A stretch of 29,979 bases of DNA, taken from a virus. The translations under genes were made by a program, and so were the position numbers. Positions 21,098-27,804 of the stretch are shown here, in pieces. Positions within the stretch are counted from its first letter, which is position 1. Each line of letters begins with the position of its first letter. The notes beneath the pieces are model-generated. The model was not told the origin of the DNA. It saw only the letters and a list, made by a program, of their open reading frames with translations, and searched no databases. The stretch covers positions 1-29,979 of IMG/VR virus record IMGVR_UViG_3300042558_001368, one strand, 5' to 3'.

Positions 21098-21237
21098 TCT
21101 ATTGCCTCCATATATTTAATCATAGTATTAAGTGTTATATGAATGTGACAATCACAATCATCTGATGTATCTCTATCATCAAAATGGATTAAGTTGTCAT
21201 CATAGATATAATCAATTAGTTCTTGGCTGGTAATCAT
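21091..21237 (-). CDS. Hypothetical protein (48 aa)
   Basis: MITSQELIDYIYDDNLIHFD, then DDCDCHIHITLN with two Cys and two His, possibly metal-binding. It overlaps the genes on both sides by four to seven bases. Confidence 0.55.
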   Translation of the reverse strand: MITSQELIDYIYDDNLIHFDDRDTSDDCDCHIHITLNTMIKYMEAIEC

Positions 21238-21446
21238 AGGAGGAATTCATCTCCTTCAATATAACCATAGTACTCATTGTATGATTGTTTTAAGTTATCA
21301 GGAGCAAATTGCATGAACATATATTCAGCATAATCGCTGCCCTCATCTAAATTTTTGCTGTTCCATTGTTCAAAGAGATGTTGCTCAATATCTACTTGAA
21401 TTGCTCCAAGGATATGTTCTCCTACTGTATCTGTAAATGCTTCCAT
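21234..21446 (-). CDS. Hypothetical protein (70 aa)
   Basis: MEAFTDTVGEHILGAIQVDI, an acidic helical protein ending GYIEGDEFLL. Overlaps the next start by four bases. It has its own TGTCAG promoter (21487-21507) inside the YubB-like gene, with AAAGGCGG near the ATG. Confidence 0.6.
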   Translation of the reverse strand: MEAFTDTVGEHILGAIQVDIEQHLFEQWNSKNLDEGSDYAEYMFMQFAPDNLKQSYNEYYGYIEGDEFLL

Positions 21447-22180
21447 TATGCTTCCGCCTTTCTATATTCGGGTACTTTAGTGTCTAAGTATATCTTATGG
21501 GTCTGACAAATTGCTACAGCCTCTAGGTCAGCATTGCCTAGCCAGTTGCAGTTGCCACAGATTTCACCGCAGTCATTGTCGCAGTATTCCATTTGGTCAG
21601 TTGCATCACAATCACGGCACATGTTATCGTATTCTGATTCTGATATAACTTCTCCACGGAGGAATTCCATTTCCCCACCCCAACCTGTTTCTTCTTCATA
21701 TGATAAAGTAAATAGTAGTGTTGGGTATTGTGCAGATAGTTTAGAGATAGCACCAAGAGGTCGTGACCATGCAGTGTTAAAGTTGTAATGAACTACATAG
21801 TTCTCACCGTTTTCTGCTTCTTCAATAGTTGTATCAGGATACTTATTACCCTCGGCTACAGCAACATCCCACTTGGTTCCCCACTCACGCACATTAAAGT
21901 TGTACCAGTCATTGGTCTCAAACTTCATTGCCTGAGAAAAGTCGGTGGAACGAGGAGGCTGTCCATGATATACCTCATCAGTAATACCAGCATCTCTATA
22001 GTTATAGATATTATGAAAAGCAAAGATAGGATTAACATACTTAGTCTGCTTGACATCATATGATAAATCACCTACTGCAGTAATAGAATAAACAAATGGC
22101 TTATTCATTTGTTTGATTAGAGATTTTACTTGCTCAGGATTACCTTCAATAGTTAATCCATTAAATACCCAATTTGGCAT
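21446..22180 (-). CDS. YubB/Api92-like ferredoxin-fold protein with Cys tail
   Basis: Starts MPNWVFNGLTIEGNPEQVKS, the N-terminal pattern of YubB/DUF1281-like plasmid and phage proteins (MPNWxxNxL). The middle (PTLLFTLSYEEETGWGGEM) matches the family's aromatic loop. The C-terminus, from about residue 188, has seven to eight Cys (CRDCDATD, CDNDCGEICGNC), a zinc cluster not usual in the family. The start at 22180 is supported by a CGAAAGGAT ribosome binding site; a longer open frame reaches 22333 but crosses the promoter. Confidence 0.7.
   Translation of the reverse strand: MPNWVFNGLTIEGNPEQVKSLIKQMNKPFVYSITAVGDLSYDVKQTKYVNPIFAFHNIYNYRDAGITDEVYHGQPPRSTDFSQAMKFETNDWYNFNVREWGTKWDVAVAEGNKYPDTTIEEAENGENYVVHYNFNTAWSRPLGAISKLSAQYPTLLFTLSYEEETGWGGEMEFLRGEVISESEYDNMCRDCDATDQMEYCDNDCGEICGNCNWLGNADLEAVAICQTHKIYLDTKVPEYRKAEA
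21487..21507 (-). promoter_or_regulatory. TGTCAG-type promoter 3 (intragenic)
   Basis: TATACT (21487-21492), seven bases, TGTCAGACC box (21500-21507), inside the YubB-like coding sequence and aimed at the 21446 start. Confidence 0.65.
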
Positions 22181-22207
22181 TTTATATCCTTTCGTTGATA
22201 TGTTCCA

Positions 22208-22228
22208 ATTATACAATGGACCACTGAC
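22208..22228 (-). promoter_or_regulatory. TGTCAG-type promoter 4
   Basis: TATAAT (22208-22213), seven bases, TGTCAGTGG box (22221-22228). Leader of about 27 nt to the 22180 start. Confidence 0.75.
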
Positions 22229-22275
22229 ATTTGGAATAGCAAATAGGTGTGTTTCACACCACATTTTCCAAGCTA

Positions 22276-22291
22276 TGTGGTCAAGATCACA
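22276..22291 (-). promoter_or_regulatory. CRP/GlxR-like palindrome (one mismatch)
   Basis: TGTGG-N6-TCACA, one mismatch to TGTGA-N6-TCACA, 70.5 bp from promoter 4's -10. It continues into ACAAATTCCTGGG like the other copies. Confidence 0.45.
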
Positions 22292-22363
22292 CAAATTCCT
22301 GGGAAAATTAACTTGACGTCGTAAAACAAACATGCTACCCTCAAGTCTTTGCGGGCAATAGAA

Positions 22364-22386
22364 AACCCCCAGCTATGCTGGGGGTT
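22364..22386 (-). terminator. Intrinsic terminator
   Basis: Perfect 10-bp stem AACCCCCAGC/GCTGGGGGTT with a three-base loop. On the - strand TTTTC follows, as for an intrinsic terminator of the 22509-22874 operon. Confidence 0.8.
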
Positions 22387-22508
22387 ATGAATATGGCTGC
22401 TGATTTCCAACGAAAGAAATAAACCGCTTTACTTAGCGCCTGGCCCTAAAGACTAATAGACGCACCATTTCATTTCCTATTAAAACCAGGACCAAAGTCC
22501 TAGTCTAA

Positions 22509-22874
22509 TTATACCATAACTAGTCGACTGTATTTATCTACGAATGCTGCAAGGGACGAGGTAAACACTACCGTGCTCAGGTCCTCTTCATACAGTGTAA
22601 AAGTTTGATTGGACCAATCAATAACAGGCACCTTATGCTCATTATCTCCTAATTGATTAATGTAGATACCCCAGCCTGTTTTTTCAGTCCAGTCTTCTCC
22701 AATTAGATTAGATATAGCAATGCGTGTTGCATATGATTCATCCTGCCAGCGAGGCTCTGCAGCCTGCACAGCATTGGCCAACTTGGCTAGCATATTATGC
22801 CCAGCCCAGTGTCCATATAGAAATAGTACATTCTCCTTGGAATCTCTGAATCCAAAGTTTGCTCTGTCGCCCAT
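22509..22874 (-). CDS. Conserved actinophage protein of unknown function (121 aa)
   Basis: MGDRANFGFRDSKENVLFLY plus GHWAGHNMLAKLANAVQAAE and SYATRIAISNLI. I recognise this family from many actinobacteriophages, without an assigned function. It is the last gene before the terminator. Confidence 0.75.
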   Translation of the reverse strand: MGDRANFGFRDSKENVLFLYGHWAGHNMLAKLANAVQAAEPRWQDESYATRIAISNLIGEDWTEKTGWGIYINQLGDNEHKVPVIDWSNQTFTLYEEDLSTVVFTSSLAAFVDKYSRLVMV

Positions 22875-22875
22875 T

Positions 22876-23085
22876 TTATTCCGCCGTTTCTAGTTGAGGG
22901 ATTGCTTCTTCCGTTTTGTTTAATTCTATCACTTCGTATGCGACCTTGTCAAGGCCACGCTTGCTTGCGTTGTAGTGGTGACCGCAAAAGAAAAGCTCAC
23001 CATCTACTAGTTTAACCATATACATTGCTTGGGCTGTGCCACATTGGTCACATGCTATCCATCTTGTTAGATCTTCCATTGTCAT
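22876..23085 (-). CDS. Small CxxC/GHH zinc-ribbon protein (69 aa)
   Basis: CDQCGTAQ then GELFFCGHHYNASKRG, the pattern of the actinobacterial zinc-ribbon family (CDRCGA...GELxFCGHHY, DUF7455-like). The start at 23085 overlaps the upstream stop; GGTGGAG lies four bases before it. Function unknown. Confidence 0.7.
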   Translation of the reverse strand: MTMEDLTRWIACDQCGTAQAMYMVKLVDGELFFCGHHYNASKRGLDKVAYEVIELNKTEEAIPQLETAE

Positions 23086-23228
23086 AGTGCTCCACCTTCA
23101 ATCATCTCAGAAAGACGATCAAGGATCCAGGAATCAATGTCGTTGATATCAATCTCTGATAACTTTTCCATGATTTCATCACGGGCAAACTTATACCCAT
23201 CGTCCCAACCATCTTTATAGTCTGACAT
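23082..23228 (-). CDS. Hypothetical acidic helical protein (48 aa)
   Basis: MSDYKDGWDDGYKFARDEIM and SWILDRLSEMIEGGAL. TAAGGAGAAATT precedes the ATG as a strong ribosome binding site. It overlaps the next start (ATGA). No family. Confidence 0.6.
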   Translation of the reverse strand: MSDYKDGWDDGYKFARDEIMEKLSEIDINDIDSWILDRLSEMIEGGAL

Positions 23229-23237
23229 AATTTCTCC

Positions 23238-23441
23238 TTAATAACCTGTGGTTTCGTAGTCTGATATGTAAGATTCAGTTAAGTTATACTTATCACGAAT
23301 TCTACTTACTTTCTCAATACTACCAGTTCCAATGTTGAATGTCAACGGTGACATTGCTTGCGGGTCCAGCCCAATAATTTGTGCATCCCAATAGGCCATC
23401 TCCATGGATAGCCTATCAGGAGCAGTCAACTCAAAATACAT
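23238..23441 (-). CDS. Hypothetical protein (67 aa)
   Basis: MYFELTAPDRLSMEMAYWDA, a beta/alpha mix with QIIGLDPQAMSPLTFN. It shares its ATG with the TAG/TAA end of the upstream gene (both at 23441). No family is recognised. Confidence 0.6.
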   Translation of the reverse strand: MYFELTAPDRLSMEMAYWDAQIIGLDPQAMSPLTFNIGTGSIEKVSRIRDKYNLTESYISDYETTGY

Positions 23442-23908
23442 TAGCAGTTCTCCCTAATGTTGCAGATTTCTTGGTCAACAACTTCAATGTTGCCATTGTG
23501 TGAATCAGCATAAAGAGCATCTTCAATTTCTGAATCTAAGTCAAAATGAGTATCCTCAAGTAGGTTGACTGAAATAGTTCCGCTAACTTCAATAGATGCA
23601 GACCATTCAATCTCTCTAATTAATTCAATCTCAAGCGCTTCTGCAATTGCTTGCAAAGTTTCTTGGTCTTCTGAATCAGCATATGCCTCTGAAATAATAT
23701 CTTTAACTAAGCCAATCTTATTCTGTAAAGATGAGACTGCCTTAGAATTTGTGCGACCATTATGCAGTTCGTATTCAATGTTGCGAACTTTATCTGTAGC
23801 ATATTCAGCATCCGAATAACCACGGATTACTTTGTATGTAACTAATTGGTCAGGGTTGTACTTCTCTGCATCTGATAGAGGCAGGTTTTCTACTGTCATT
23901 CCGTCCAT
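23441..23908 (-). CDS. Hypothetical acidic protein (155 aa, own promoter)
   Basis: Starts MDGMTVENLPLSDAEKYNPD with a GAAAGAAGGAAGC ribosome binding site and its own TGTCAG promoter (23943-23963). Rich in Asp/Glu with helices (SEDQETLQAIAEALEIEL). The same frame continues upstream without a stop to 24115, so it is nested within a longer protein. Function unknown. Confidence 0.65.
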   Translation of the reverse strand: MDGMTVENLPLSDAEKYNPDQLVTYKVIRGYSDAEYATDKVRNIEYELHNGRTNSKAVSSLQNKIGLVKDIISEAYADSEDQETLQAIAEALEIELIREIEWSASIEVSGTISVNLLEDTHFDLDSEIEDALYADSHNGNIEVVDQEICNIRENC

Positions 23909-24115
23909 ATTGCTTCCTTCTTTCGTTTGGTTTAAGGATGTAATTGTAGCATGCTCCACTGACACTAATGTGGTCTTACGGCCACACGGGCATGTGAGTT
24001 CTGTCACACCTGATGGAAAGCCAAATCCATCAGATGATGTTAATTGGATTAAACAATCACACTCATCTGGGTCACAGACAAATGTGTACACGCTTGATAC
24101 TAGTTCGTTGGTCAT
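23441..24115 (-). CDS. Zinc-ribbon protein fused in frame to the 23908 gene (224 aa)
   Basis: From ATG at 24115 (MTNELVSSVYTFVCDPDECD) a Cys4 ribbon (CDPDECDC then CPCG near residues 42-45) is followed by VSVEHATITSLNQTKEGSN and then the 155-residue protein. Seven bases separate the promoter -10 from the ATG, so it is leaderless. The zinc part resembles a stand-alone actinophage protein, so loss of its stop codon probably fused two genes. Confidence 0.6.
   Translation of the reverse strand: MTNELVSSVYTFVCDPDECDCLIQLTSSDGFGFPSGVTELTCPCGRKTTLVSVEHATITSLNQTKEGSNMDGMTVENLPLSDAEKYNPDQLVTYKVIRGYSDAEYATDKVRNIEYELHNGRTNSKAVSSLQNKIGLVKDIISEAYADSEDQETLQAIAEALEIELIREIEWSASIEVSGTISVNLLEDTHFDLDSEIEDALYADSHNGNIEVVDQEICNIRENC
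23943..23963 (-). promoter_or_regulatory. TGTCAG-type promoter 5 (internal to the long ORF)
   Basis: TACAAT (23943-23948), seven bases, TGTCAGTGG box (23956-23963), inside the zinc-ribbon part and aimed at the 23908 start. Confidence 0.65.
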
Positions 24116-24122
24116 GTACAGA

Positions 24123-24143
24123 ATTATACAGGACCCCACTGAC
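24123..24143 (-). promoter_or_regulatory. TGTCAG-type promoter 6 (leaderless)
   Basis: TATAAT (24123-24128), seven bases, TGTCAGTGG box (24136-24143). The ATG at 24115 is seven bases after the -10. A near-match TGTGA-GTCGTA-ACACA (24172-24187) lies 51.5 bp upstream of the -10. Confidence 0.72.
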
Positions 24144-24216
24144 ATTTACAATAGATTCCAGGGAATTTAAATGTGAGTCGTAACACACTTTTTGCCCCCT
24201 TAGCTTTGAGGGCGCT

Positions 24217-24293
24217 TGGCGATCCATAACGGACTTGAACCGTCGGCCTCTACCGTGACAGGGTAGCGCTCTAACCAACTGAGCTAATGGACC
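24217..24293 (-). tRNA. trnD: tRNA-Asp (GTC) with encoded CCA
   Basis: On the - strand the acceptor stem GGTCCAT pairs with ATGGATC and is followed by G-CCA. D-arm TAGCTCAGTTGGTTAGAG is standard. The anticodon stem CTACC/GGTAG holds the loop CTGTCAC, anticodon GTC. The T-arm is GACGG-TTCAAGT-CCGTT. Length 77 with CCA. It should help read the many Asp codons of the small acidic genes. The encoded CCA could be host-independent processing. Confidence 0.95.
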
Positions 24294-24295
24294 AA

Positions 24296-24327
24296 GAAAA
24301 AATGTGAGCAGTTTTAAATCTTGCTCA
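24296..24327 (-). terminator. Intrinsic terminator after the DUF932 gene
   Basis: TGAGCA pairs with TGCTCA on the - strand and is followed by CATTTTTTC, a U-rich tail. It separates the DUF932 gene from the tRNA, so the tRNA depends on read-through or its own promoter. Confidence 0.7.
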
Positions 24328-24340
24328 GGATTATTTTTAT

Positions 24341-25348
24341 TTAGAAAGCAGAAATCAATTTCTTGATTTTGTTTTTCTCAGCGGTTAGCACTGGGTCAAA
24401 TCCTGATGCGCCAGCCATAAGCGTTTCAGAATTTCCACGACCTGAGCGATAGTAATCAAGGCGTTCGGTGAGAGCATTAAACGCACCCCATTTAGTTCCC
24501 TTGATGTTAGCATTAGTTGGTGAGTTATGGTAAAGGTCATCAAGTAGCACGACCTTATTCTCCCATTTAGTTAGCGCAACTTTAGCAGCATCATCAGCAG
24601 GCTTTGGATAAATTGTGTGAATTAACTTTGAGAATTCAGCATCAGTAATTGACTGAGAATAAAGTGCTTGCGCTTCCTTCTCGAATTCATCAAAGTAACC
24701 AAGAGCAAGCCCAAGAGTTTCACGAGCAACTTGAATGCGACCTTCAACAGATTGCGTATGACGAATCTTGAAAGATTGCTTAGCGTTACGCATGGCAAGA
24801 TTCAATGTGTTTTGGCATACAACACGAACAGGAGTAACAGCAGCCTGAACAGCAACTGACCCGTCATGTGATGTCCATACAATTAAATAGAGTTTAGTTT
24901 CATCGTTGGCACCTTGTGGGTCAAGAACCATTGTGCGAGGAATATCAACAGTGCCGAATACAACTTTGCCCTTTTTCAATGAGCCAGCAGATTCCCAACG
25001 GCAGTCAGCGTTCGCATCATGAATAGCATCAGCGAATGCGAATAATTCTTCATTCTGTACAGGCTTGTAACGCTTGCCAACAGTGGCAAGAACATCAGTT
25101 CCCTTATTGAATGGATTGTCACGAATGACAAGAGATGCGGTAGAGACATCATTCCAAGATTCTGGAATGTGCTCAGTGATTGGAGATAGACGAACATTCC
25201 AATTTGCCAACTTTGCTTCTTCAAGCATTAGGGCGGTAGTAACTTCTTCATCTTTTGTGAAGATGCGATTTGCTAGGTTGTGCCAAGCAGGTGCGCCACG
25301 GAGAGCGAAAGCAACTTCGCCGTTTTCCATTTCTAGATTGTGAGCCAT
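24341..25348 (-). CDS. DUF932 / TIGR03299-type phage-plasmid protein
   Basis: 335 residues from ATG 25348, starting MAHNLEMENGEVAFALRGAP with AWHNLANRI, the typical start of the TIGR03299/DUF932 family found on phages and plasmids. Later LGLALGYFDEFEKEAQALYS and the repeated YHNSPTNANIKGTKWGAFNA agree. Function is not established; it may be linked to plasmid or phage replication genes. CGAAAGG lies upstream. Alternative start at 25402 would cross the promoter. Confidence 0.85.
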   Translation of the reverse strand: MAHNLEMENGEVAFALRGAPAWHNLANRIFTKDEEVTTALMLEEAKLANWNVRLSPITEHIPESWNDVSTASLVIRDNPFNKGTDVLATVGKRYKPVQNEELFAFADAIHDANADCRWESAGSLKKGKVVFGTVDIPRTMVLDPQGANDETKLYLIVWTSHDGSVAVQAAVTPVRVVCQNTLNLAMRNAKQSFKIRHTQSVEGRIQVARETLGLALGYFDEFEKEAQALYSQSITDAEFSKLIHTIYPKPADDAAKVALTKWENKVVLLDDLYHNSPTNANIKGTKWGAFNALTERLDYYRSGRGNSETLMAGASGFDPVLTAEKNKIKKLISAF

Positions 25349-25379
25349 ATATTTTTTACCTTTCGTTTGATTAGTCATA

Positions 25380-25400
25380 AGTATAACAGGTGCCACTGAC
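25380..25400 (-). promoter_or_regulatory. TGTCAG-type promoter 7
   Basis: TATACT (25380-25385), seven bases, TGTCAGTGG box (25393-25400), 31-nt leader to 25348. Confidence 0.75.
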
Positions 25401-25439
25401 ATTGTCTAGGATTAGATACAATATGTCCGAATTGATCCA

Positions 25440-25455
25440 TGTGATTAATCTCACA
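25440..25455 (-). promoter_or_regulatory. CRP/GlxR-type palindrome (perfect TGTGA-N6-TCACA)
   Basis: TGTGATTAATCTCACA, centre 62.5 bp from promoter 7's -10. It continues into AAAATTCCAGGG. CRP or GlxR family sites in actinobacteria have this 5-6-5 form. Confidence 0.65.
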
Positions 25456-25466
25456 AAATTCCAGGG

Positions 25467-25498
25467 ATATCCACAGGCAGTCGTAACCCTGTGGATAA
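25467..25498 (-). repeat. DnaA-box pair (one degenerate, inverted)
   Basis: TGTGGATAA (25490-25498) is the complement of the DnaA box TTATCCACA. ATATCCACA (25467-25475) is an inverted near-match. CGTAA words flank it. Confidence 0.6.
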
Positions 25499-25517
25499 CC
25501 CCTTACCTTTACGGGCC

Positions 25518-25536
25518 AGCTGCAGGATATGCAGCT
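25518..25536 (-). terminator. Stem-loop after the 25549 gene
   Basis: AGCTGCA pairs with TGCAGCT around a five-base loop, 13 bases past the stop of the 25549-25803 gene. No U-tract. Confidence 0.4.
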
Positions 25537-25548
25537 AGTGTTAGATCT

Positions 25549-25803
25549 TTACAGACCTAACTCATCCCTGGTTAATTGATTCTTTCGATTGAAGTTAATA
25601 ACTTCGGCGGGAAGATAAAGAGCAGTTGTCTTAGTCTTCTTCAATGTATCATACACATAAGCACGAACATCACCAAAAAAGTTACGGCGATTAGAGAATG
25701 CTAATTCAGTTAAGTATTCCTTATCAACGCCTTGCTCTGAATAAATTGTTACATCATTTAACTTGTTCTCATCATAGATTTCTACTCTGAAACGATTTTT
25801 CAT
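25549..25803 (-). CDS. Hypothetical protein (84 aa)
   Basis: MKNRFRVEIYDENKLNDVTI then a Lys-rich beta-alpha protein ending QLTRDELGL. An AAAGGC site precedes the ATG. Probably in the same transcript as the 26297 gene. Family unknown. Confidence 0.6.
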   Translation of the reverse strand: MKNRFRVEIYDENKLNDVTIYSEQGVDKEYLTELAFSNRRNFFGDVRAYVYDTLKKTKTTALYLPAEVINFNRKNQLTRDELGL

Positions 25804-25874
25804 TTTGTTGCCTTTGTTAGTAGTTGTCCCAAAAGGGAGAGCAGTTTGGCGACATACTCAGGTCGTTGGATTAT

Positions 25875-26297
25875 TTACAGATAACGAGCAACCGCATTGT
25901 AAGTGCTGGTATTAACAACTTCCTCATCTGTCATTTTAAGAATACGAATTGCGTTTTCCATTTCCTCTTTCATCTCATTGTATGAGTGGCGGTGGATTAC
26001 TTCGTAGTCCTTCTCAGGTTCAGCAGGGAAGTTTCCTTCCTTTGTGATGATGTCAAAATCAACATTGAGAGTGTTGTTCCAGTTGCGATAGTTTGTGCGT
26101 AGGTTTTCAGCCTTTGAGAAGTTAGCAATAGCCCACTTTCCAATTTCCTTTTTCCACGCTTCTACCTGCTTGTTATACTTTGCTTCGTTTGCTTCTTGTG
26201 ATGCGAAGTCTTTATTTAGTTGTGCCAACTTTGTTTCCAAAGCCTTGATTACTCGCTGAGTTGGGATTTTCACCGAGATTGCTTTTCCTCTAGCCAT
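25875..26297 (-). CDS. Hypothetical helical protein (140 aa)
   Basis: MARGKAISVKIPTQRVIKAL, then Lys/Glu-rich helices (LAQLNKDFASQEANEAKYNK) and a C-terminal helix ending STYNAVARYL. Possible coiled coil. Driven by promoter 8; AAAGAAGGA lies before the ATG. Not recognised. Confidence 0.62.
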   Translation of the reverse strand: MARGKAISVKIPTQRVIKALETKLAQLNKDFASQEANEAKYNKQVEAWKKEIGKWAIANFSKAENLRTNYRNWNNTLNVDFDIITKEGNFPAEPEKDYEVIHRHSYNEMKEEMENAIRILKMTDEEVVNTSTYNAVARYL

Positions 26298-26336
26298 TTG
26301 TTTCCTTCTTTCGTTGTGGGTTGGGTTGATGAAGTA

Positions 26337-26357
26337 ATTATAGCAGGGAGGTCTGAC
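26337..26357 (-). promoter_or_regulatory. TGTCAG-type promoter 8
   Basis: TATAAT (26337-26342), seven bases, TGTCAGACC box (26350-26357). Confidence 0.72.
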
Positions 26358-26383
26358 ATTTCTGCGACCCCCCTGCCTTTAGA

Positions 26384-26566
26384 TTATACGCCTAGTAGTG
26401 TTTGAGCGGATACGGAAGTCCAACGAGTTTCCTTGTTTGGCATTTCCAATAGCACACGCACCGAGCCAGATGTTTGTGGGTGGATTTCTTTAATCACACC
26501 TGTTTTCTTTGACTTAAGGGTAGTGAATAAATCGCCTACCTGATACAACTTGTCGTTGATTGTCAT
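26384..26566 (-). CDS. Small beta-barrel-like protein (60 aa)
   Basis: MTINDKLYQVGDLFTTLKSK, then a strand pattern (TGVIKEIHPQTSGSVRVLLE) resembling SH3-like or KOW-type small domains. Single-gene unit with its own promoter (26597). Function unknown. Confidence 0.6.
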   Translation of the reverse strand: MTINDKLYQVGDLFTTLKSKKTGVIKEIHPQTSGSVRVLLEMPNKETRWTSVSAQTLLGV

Positions 26567-26596
26567 TTATTGCCTCTTTTCTTTGTTAGGTTGGTA

Positions 26597-26617
26597 ATTA
26601 TAGCATTGGGGTCTGAC
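26597..26617 (-). promoter_or_regulatory. TGTCAG-type promoter 9
   Basis: TATAAT (26597-26602), seven bases, TGTCAGACC box (26610-26617), 30-nt leader to 26566. Confidence 0.72.
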
Positions 26618-26663
26618 ATTAGTCTAGCCCTATCTCATTATTTGAGAAAGTTATTGTGTGACC

Positions 26664-26927
26664 TTAGTCACTTTCAGGTAGCCAAGCGTCTAAGTGGTGC
26701 TGTTCGATAATAGCCCACGCTGGCGCATGAGAGTCACCCTTATAAGATACGCCTTCAGGCATTTCGATCAACTTATTATAATCCTCATCATAGTAAGCAT
26801 CAATAGCCTCGATACAAGGCTGTACCATAGAAAGTGGGACGGGCGGGTAATGATTACCCTGTAAGTGATAACCTAGTGCTACCTCTAAATCTAATTCAGT
26901 TAAATCTAATGCTGTATTGTATCCCAT
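26664..26927 (-). CDS. Hypothetical protein (87 aa)
   Basis: MGYNTALDLTELDLEVALGY, then an acidic helical protein ending DAWLPESD. It shares its ATG with the stop of 26927-27130, so it is coupled. Unknown family. Confidence 0.6.
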   Translation of the reverse strand: MGYNTALDLTELDLEVALGYHLQGNHYPPVPLSMVQPCIEAIDAYYDEDYNKLIEMPEGVSYKGDSHAPAWAIIEQHHLDAWLPESD

Positions 26928-27130
26928 TATTCTGCCACCTTAAGAATTGCGTATGAGCCATTAGCATTTATCTCATCAAGAATTGGTTGTAGTCGGCTAC
27001 CGACTAAATCTTTTAGCATTGACTCTAGCATAAAGATACGAGTATCCTCATCAAGCATTTCTATTTGCTTAGTTACTGGATGGCCGTCCTTAAACTCTGT
27101 TACGAACTTCAGGTTGTGTTCTATTCTCAT
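26927..27130 (-). CDS. Hypothetical protein (67 aa)
   Basis: MRIEHNLKFVTEFKDGHPVT then a helical LKDLVGSRLQPILDEINANG. GAAAGGCAAC lies before the ATG. Driven by promoter 10. No motif. Confidence 0.6.
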   Translation of the reverse strand: MRIEHNLKFVTEFKDGHPVTKQIEMLDEDTRIFMLESMLKDLVGSRLQPILDEINANGSYAILKVAE

Positions 27131-27159
27131 TTGTTGCCTTTCGTTGTTGGTATAAGAGT

Positions 27160-27180
27160 ATTATAGCCTATGCCACTGAC
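27160..27180 (-). promoter_or_regulatory. TGTCAG-type promoter 10
   Basis: TATAAT (27160-27165), seven bases, TGTCAGTGG box (27173-27180). Confidence 0.75.
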
Positions 27181-27218
27181 AAATTGCTCAACACGCCCAA
27201 GCTTTATCTAATTTATTT

Positions 27219-27234
27219 TGTGATTAATCTCACA
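27219..27234 (-). promoter_or_regulatory. CRP/GlxR-type palindrome (perfect)
   Basis: TGTGATTAATCTCACA, identical to the copy at 25440, centre 61.5 bp from promoter 10's -10. Followed by AAATTCCAGGGG. Confidence 0.65.
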
Positions 27235-27247
27235 AATTCCAGGGGGT

Positions 27248-27277
27248 TGTGGATAACGCCCGTAACCCTGTGGATAA
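27248..27277 (-). repeat. DnaA-box pair, 21-bp spacing
   Basis: TGTGGATAA at 27248-27256 and 27269-27277, two helical turns apart with CGTAACCC between. CCCGTAA (27259-27265) and TTACGGG form an inverted pair around it. Confidence 0.65.
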
Positions 27278-27303
27278 CCCCGCAGCTTTACGGGCGGGCA
27301 GCG

Positions 27304-27435
27304 TCATTGATCAAATTTATTTTTATGTTTTATTTTTCTAAAATATTTTTTCTTATTGCGTACAGGTTGCGCCGCATTACTGCGACGCAATTCCTGTATG
27401 CGTTTAACTTTATCTCGAAGTGAATTTTGTGACAT
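27304..27435 (-). CDS. Small basic protein (43 aa)
   Basis: MSQNSLRDKVKRIQELRRSN and a Lys-rich end (KKKYFRKIKHKNK), strongly basic, possibly nucleic-acid binding. It overlaps the neighbour by 26 bases. Family unknown. Confidence 0.55.
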   Translation of the reverse strand: MSQNSLRDKVKRIQELRRSNAAQPVRNKKKYFRKIKHKNKFDQ

Positions 27436-27601
27436 GGTATCCACACGCTTTATGAAATCGGTTTACATCAAATCGCTCATTATCTTTTGCGAACATAACT
27501 GCGAAATCATTTACAATTTTAGAAAATAAAGCAGGGTGCGCCTTATCACTAGCAAAGTTTAAAATTTCTGCTACTGCGACATAATCTTTTCTTGTCATCA
27601 T
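27410..27601 (-). CDS. Hypothetical protein (63 aa)
   Basis: MMTRKDYVAVAEILNFASDK, then HPALFSKIVNDFAVMFAKDN and a His-rich end. The pattern (KxDYxAVAxIL) recalls small DUF-type phage proteins found in actinophages. Overlap of four bases with the next gene. Confidence 0.6.
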   Translation of the reverse strand: MMTRKDYVAVAEILNFASDKAHPALFSKIVNDFAVMFAKDNERFDVNRFHKACGYHVTKFTSR

Positions 27602-27804
27602 TTTGTTACGACCTTTCGACCTTCACGATAAAATGTTTTTGTGTACATCTTGCCAGTTGGCGTCATTAAATTTACAGTTGAGTATTCGTTAGCAAATCCC
27701 CAATCGGTAAATGAAAGAAATGCGGTGAACGCTTCTAAAGCGTCATCATAGTTTTTATTCCAATGGATAGGCTTGCTATCGTAGGAAATTGTTATTTGGT
27801 ACAT
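27598..27804 (-). CDS. Hypothetical protein (68 aa)
   Basis: MYQITISYDSKPIHWNKNYD, a small alpha/beta protein ending FYREGRKVVTK. TAATG overlap with the upstream gene. Unknown. Confidence 0.6.
   Translation of the reverse strand: MYQITISYDSKPIHWNKNYDDALEAFTAFLSFTDWGFANEYSTVNLMTPTGKMYTKTFYREGRKVVTK

Larger units (their letters stand above)
22181..22508 (-). other. Intergenic region of about 330 bp
   Basis: It holds, from the 22180 start outward: the leader, promoter 4, a near-match CRP-like palindrome TGTGG-TCAAGA-TCACA (22276-22291), AAATTCCTGGG, a CGTAA word (22320-22324), a strong terminator (22364-22386), and a small AGGAC-CAAA-GTCCT hairpin (22488-22501). I see no gene between 22387 and 22487. 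Confidence 0.6.

Noticed and set aside
22181-22333. N-terminal extension of the YubB-like protein to 22333
   Set aside because: It runs across the promoter and CRP-like site; MPNW at 22180 has a good ribosome binding site and is the family start.
23219-23226. Possible fourteenth TGTCAG promoter
   Set aside because: CTGAC is present as part of the MSDY codons, but no TATAAT-like hexamer lies seven bases away.
27184-27423. 79-aa + strand open frame over the 27.2-kb cassette
   Set aside because: It lies over the regulatory cassette and the 27304-27435 gene, with no ribosome binding site.
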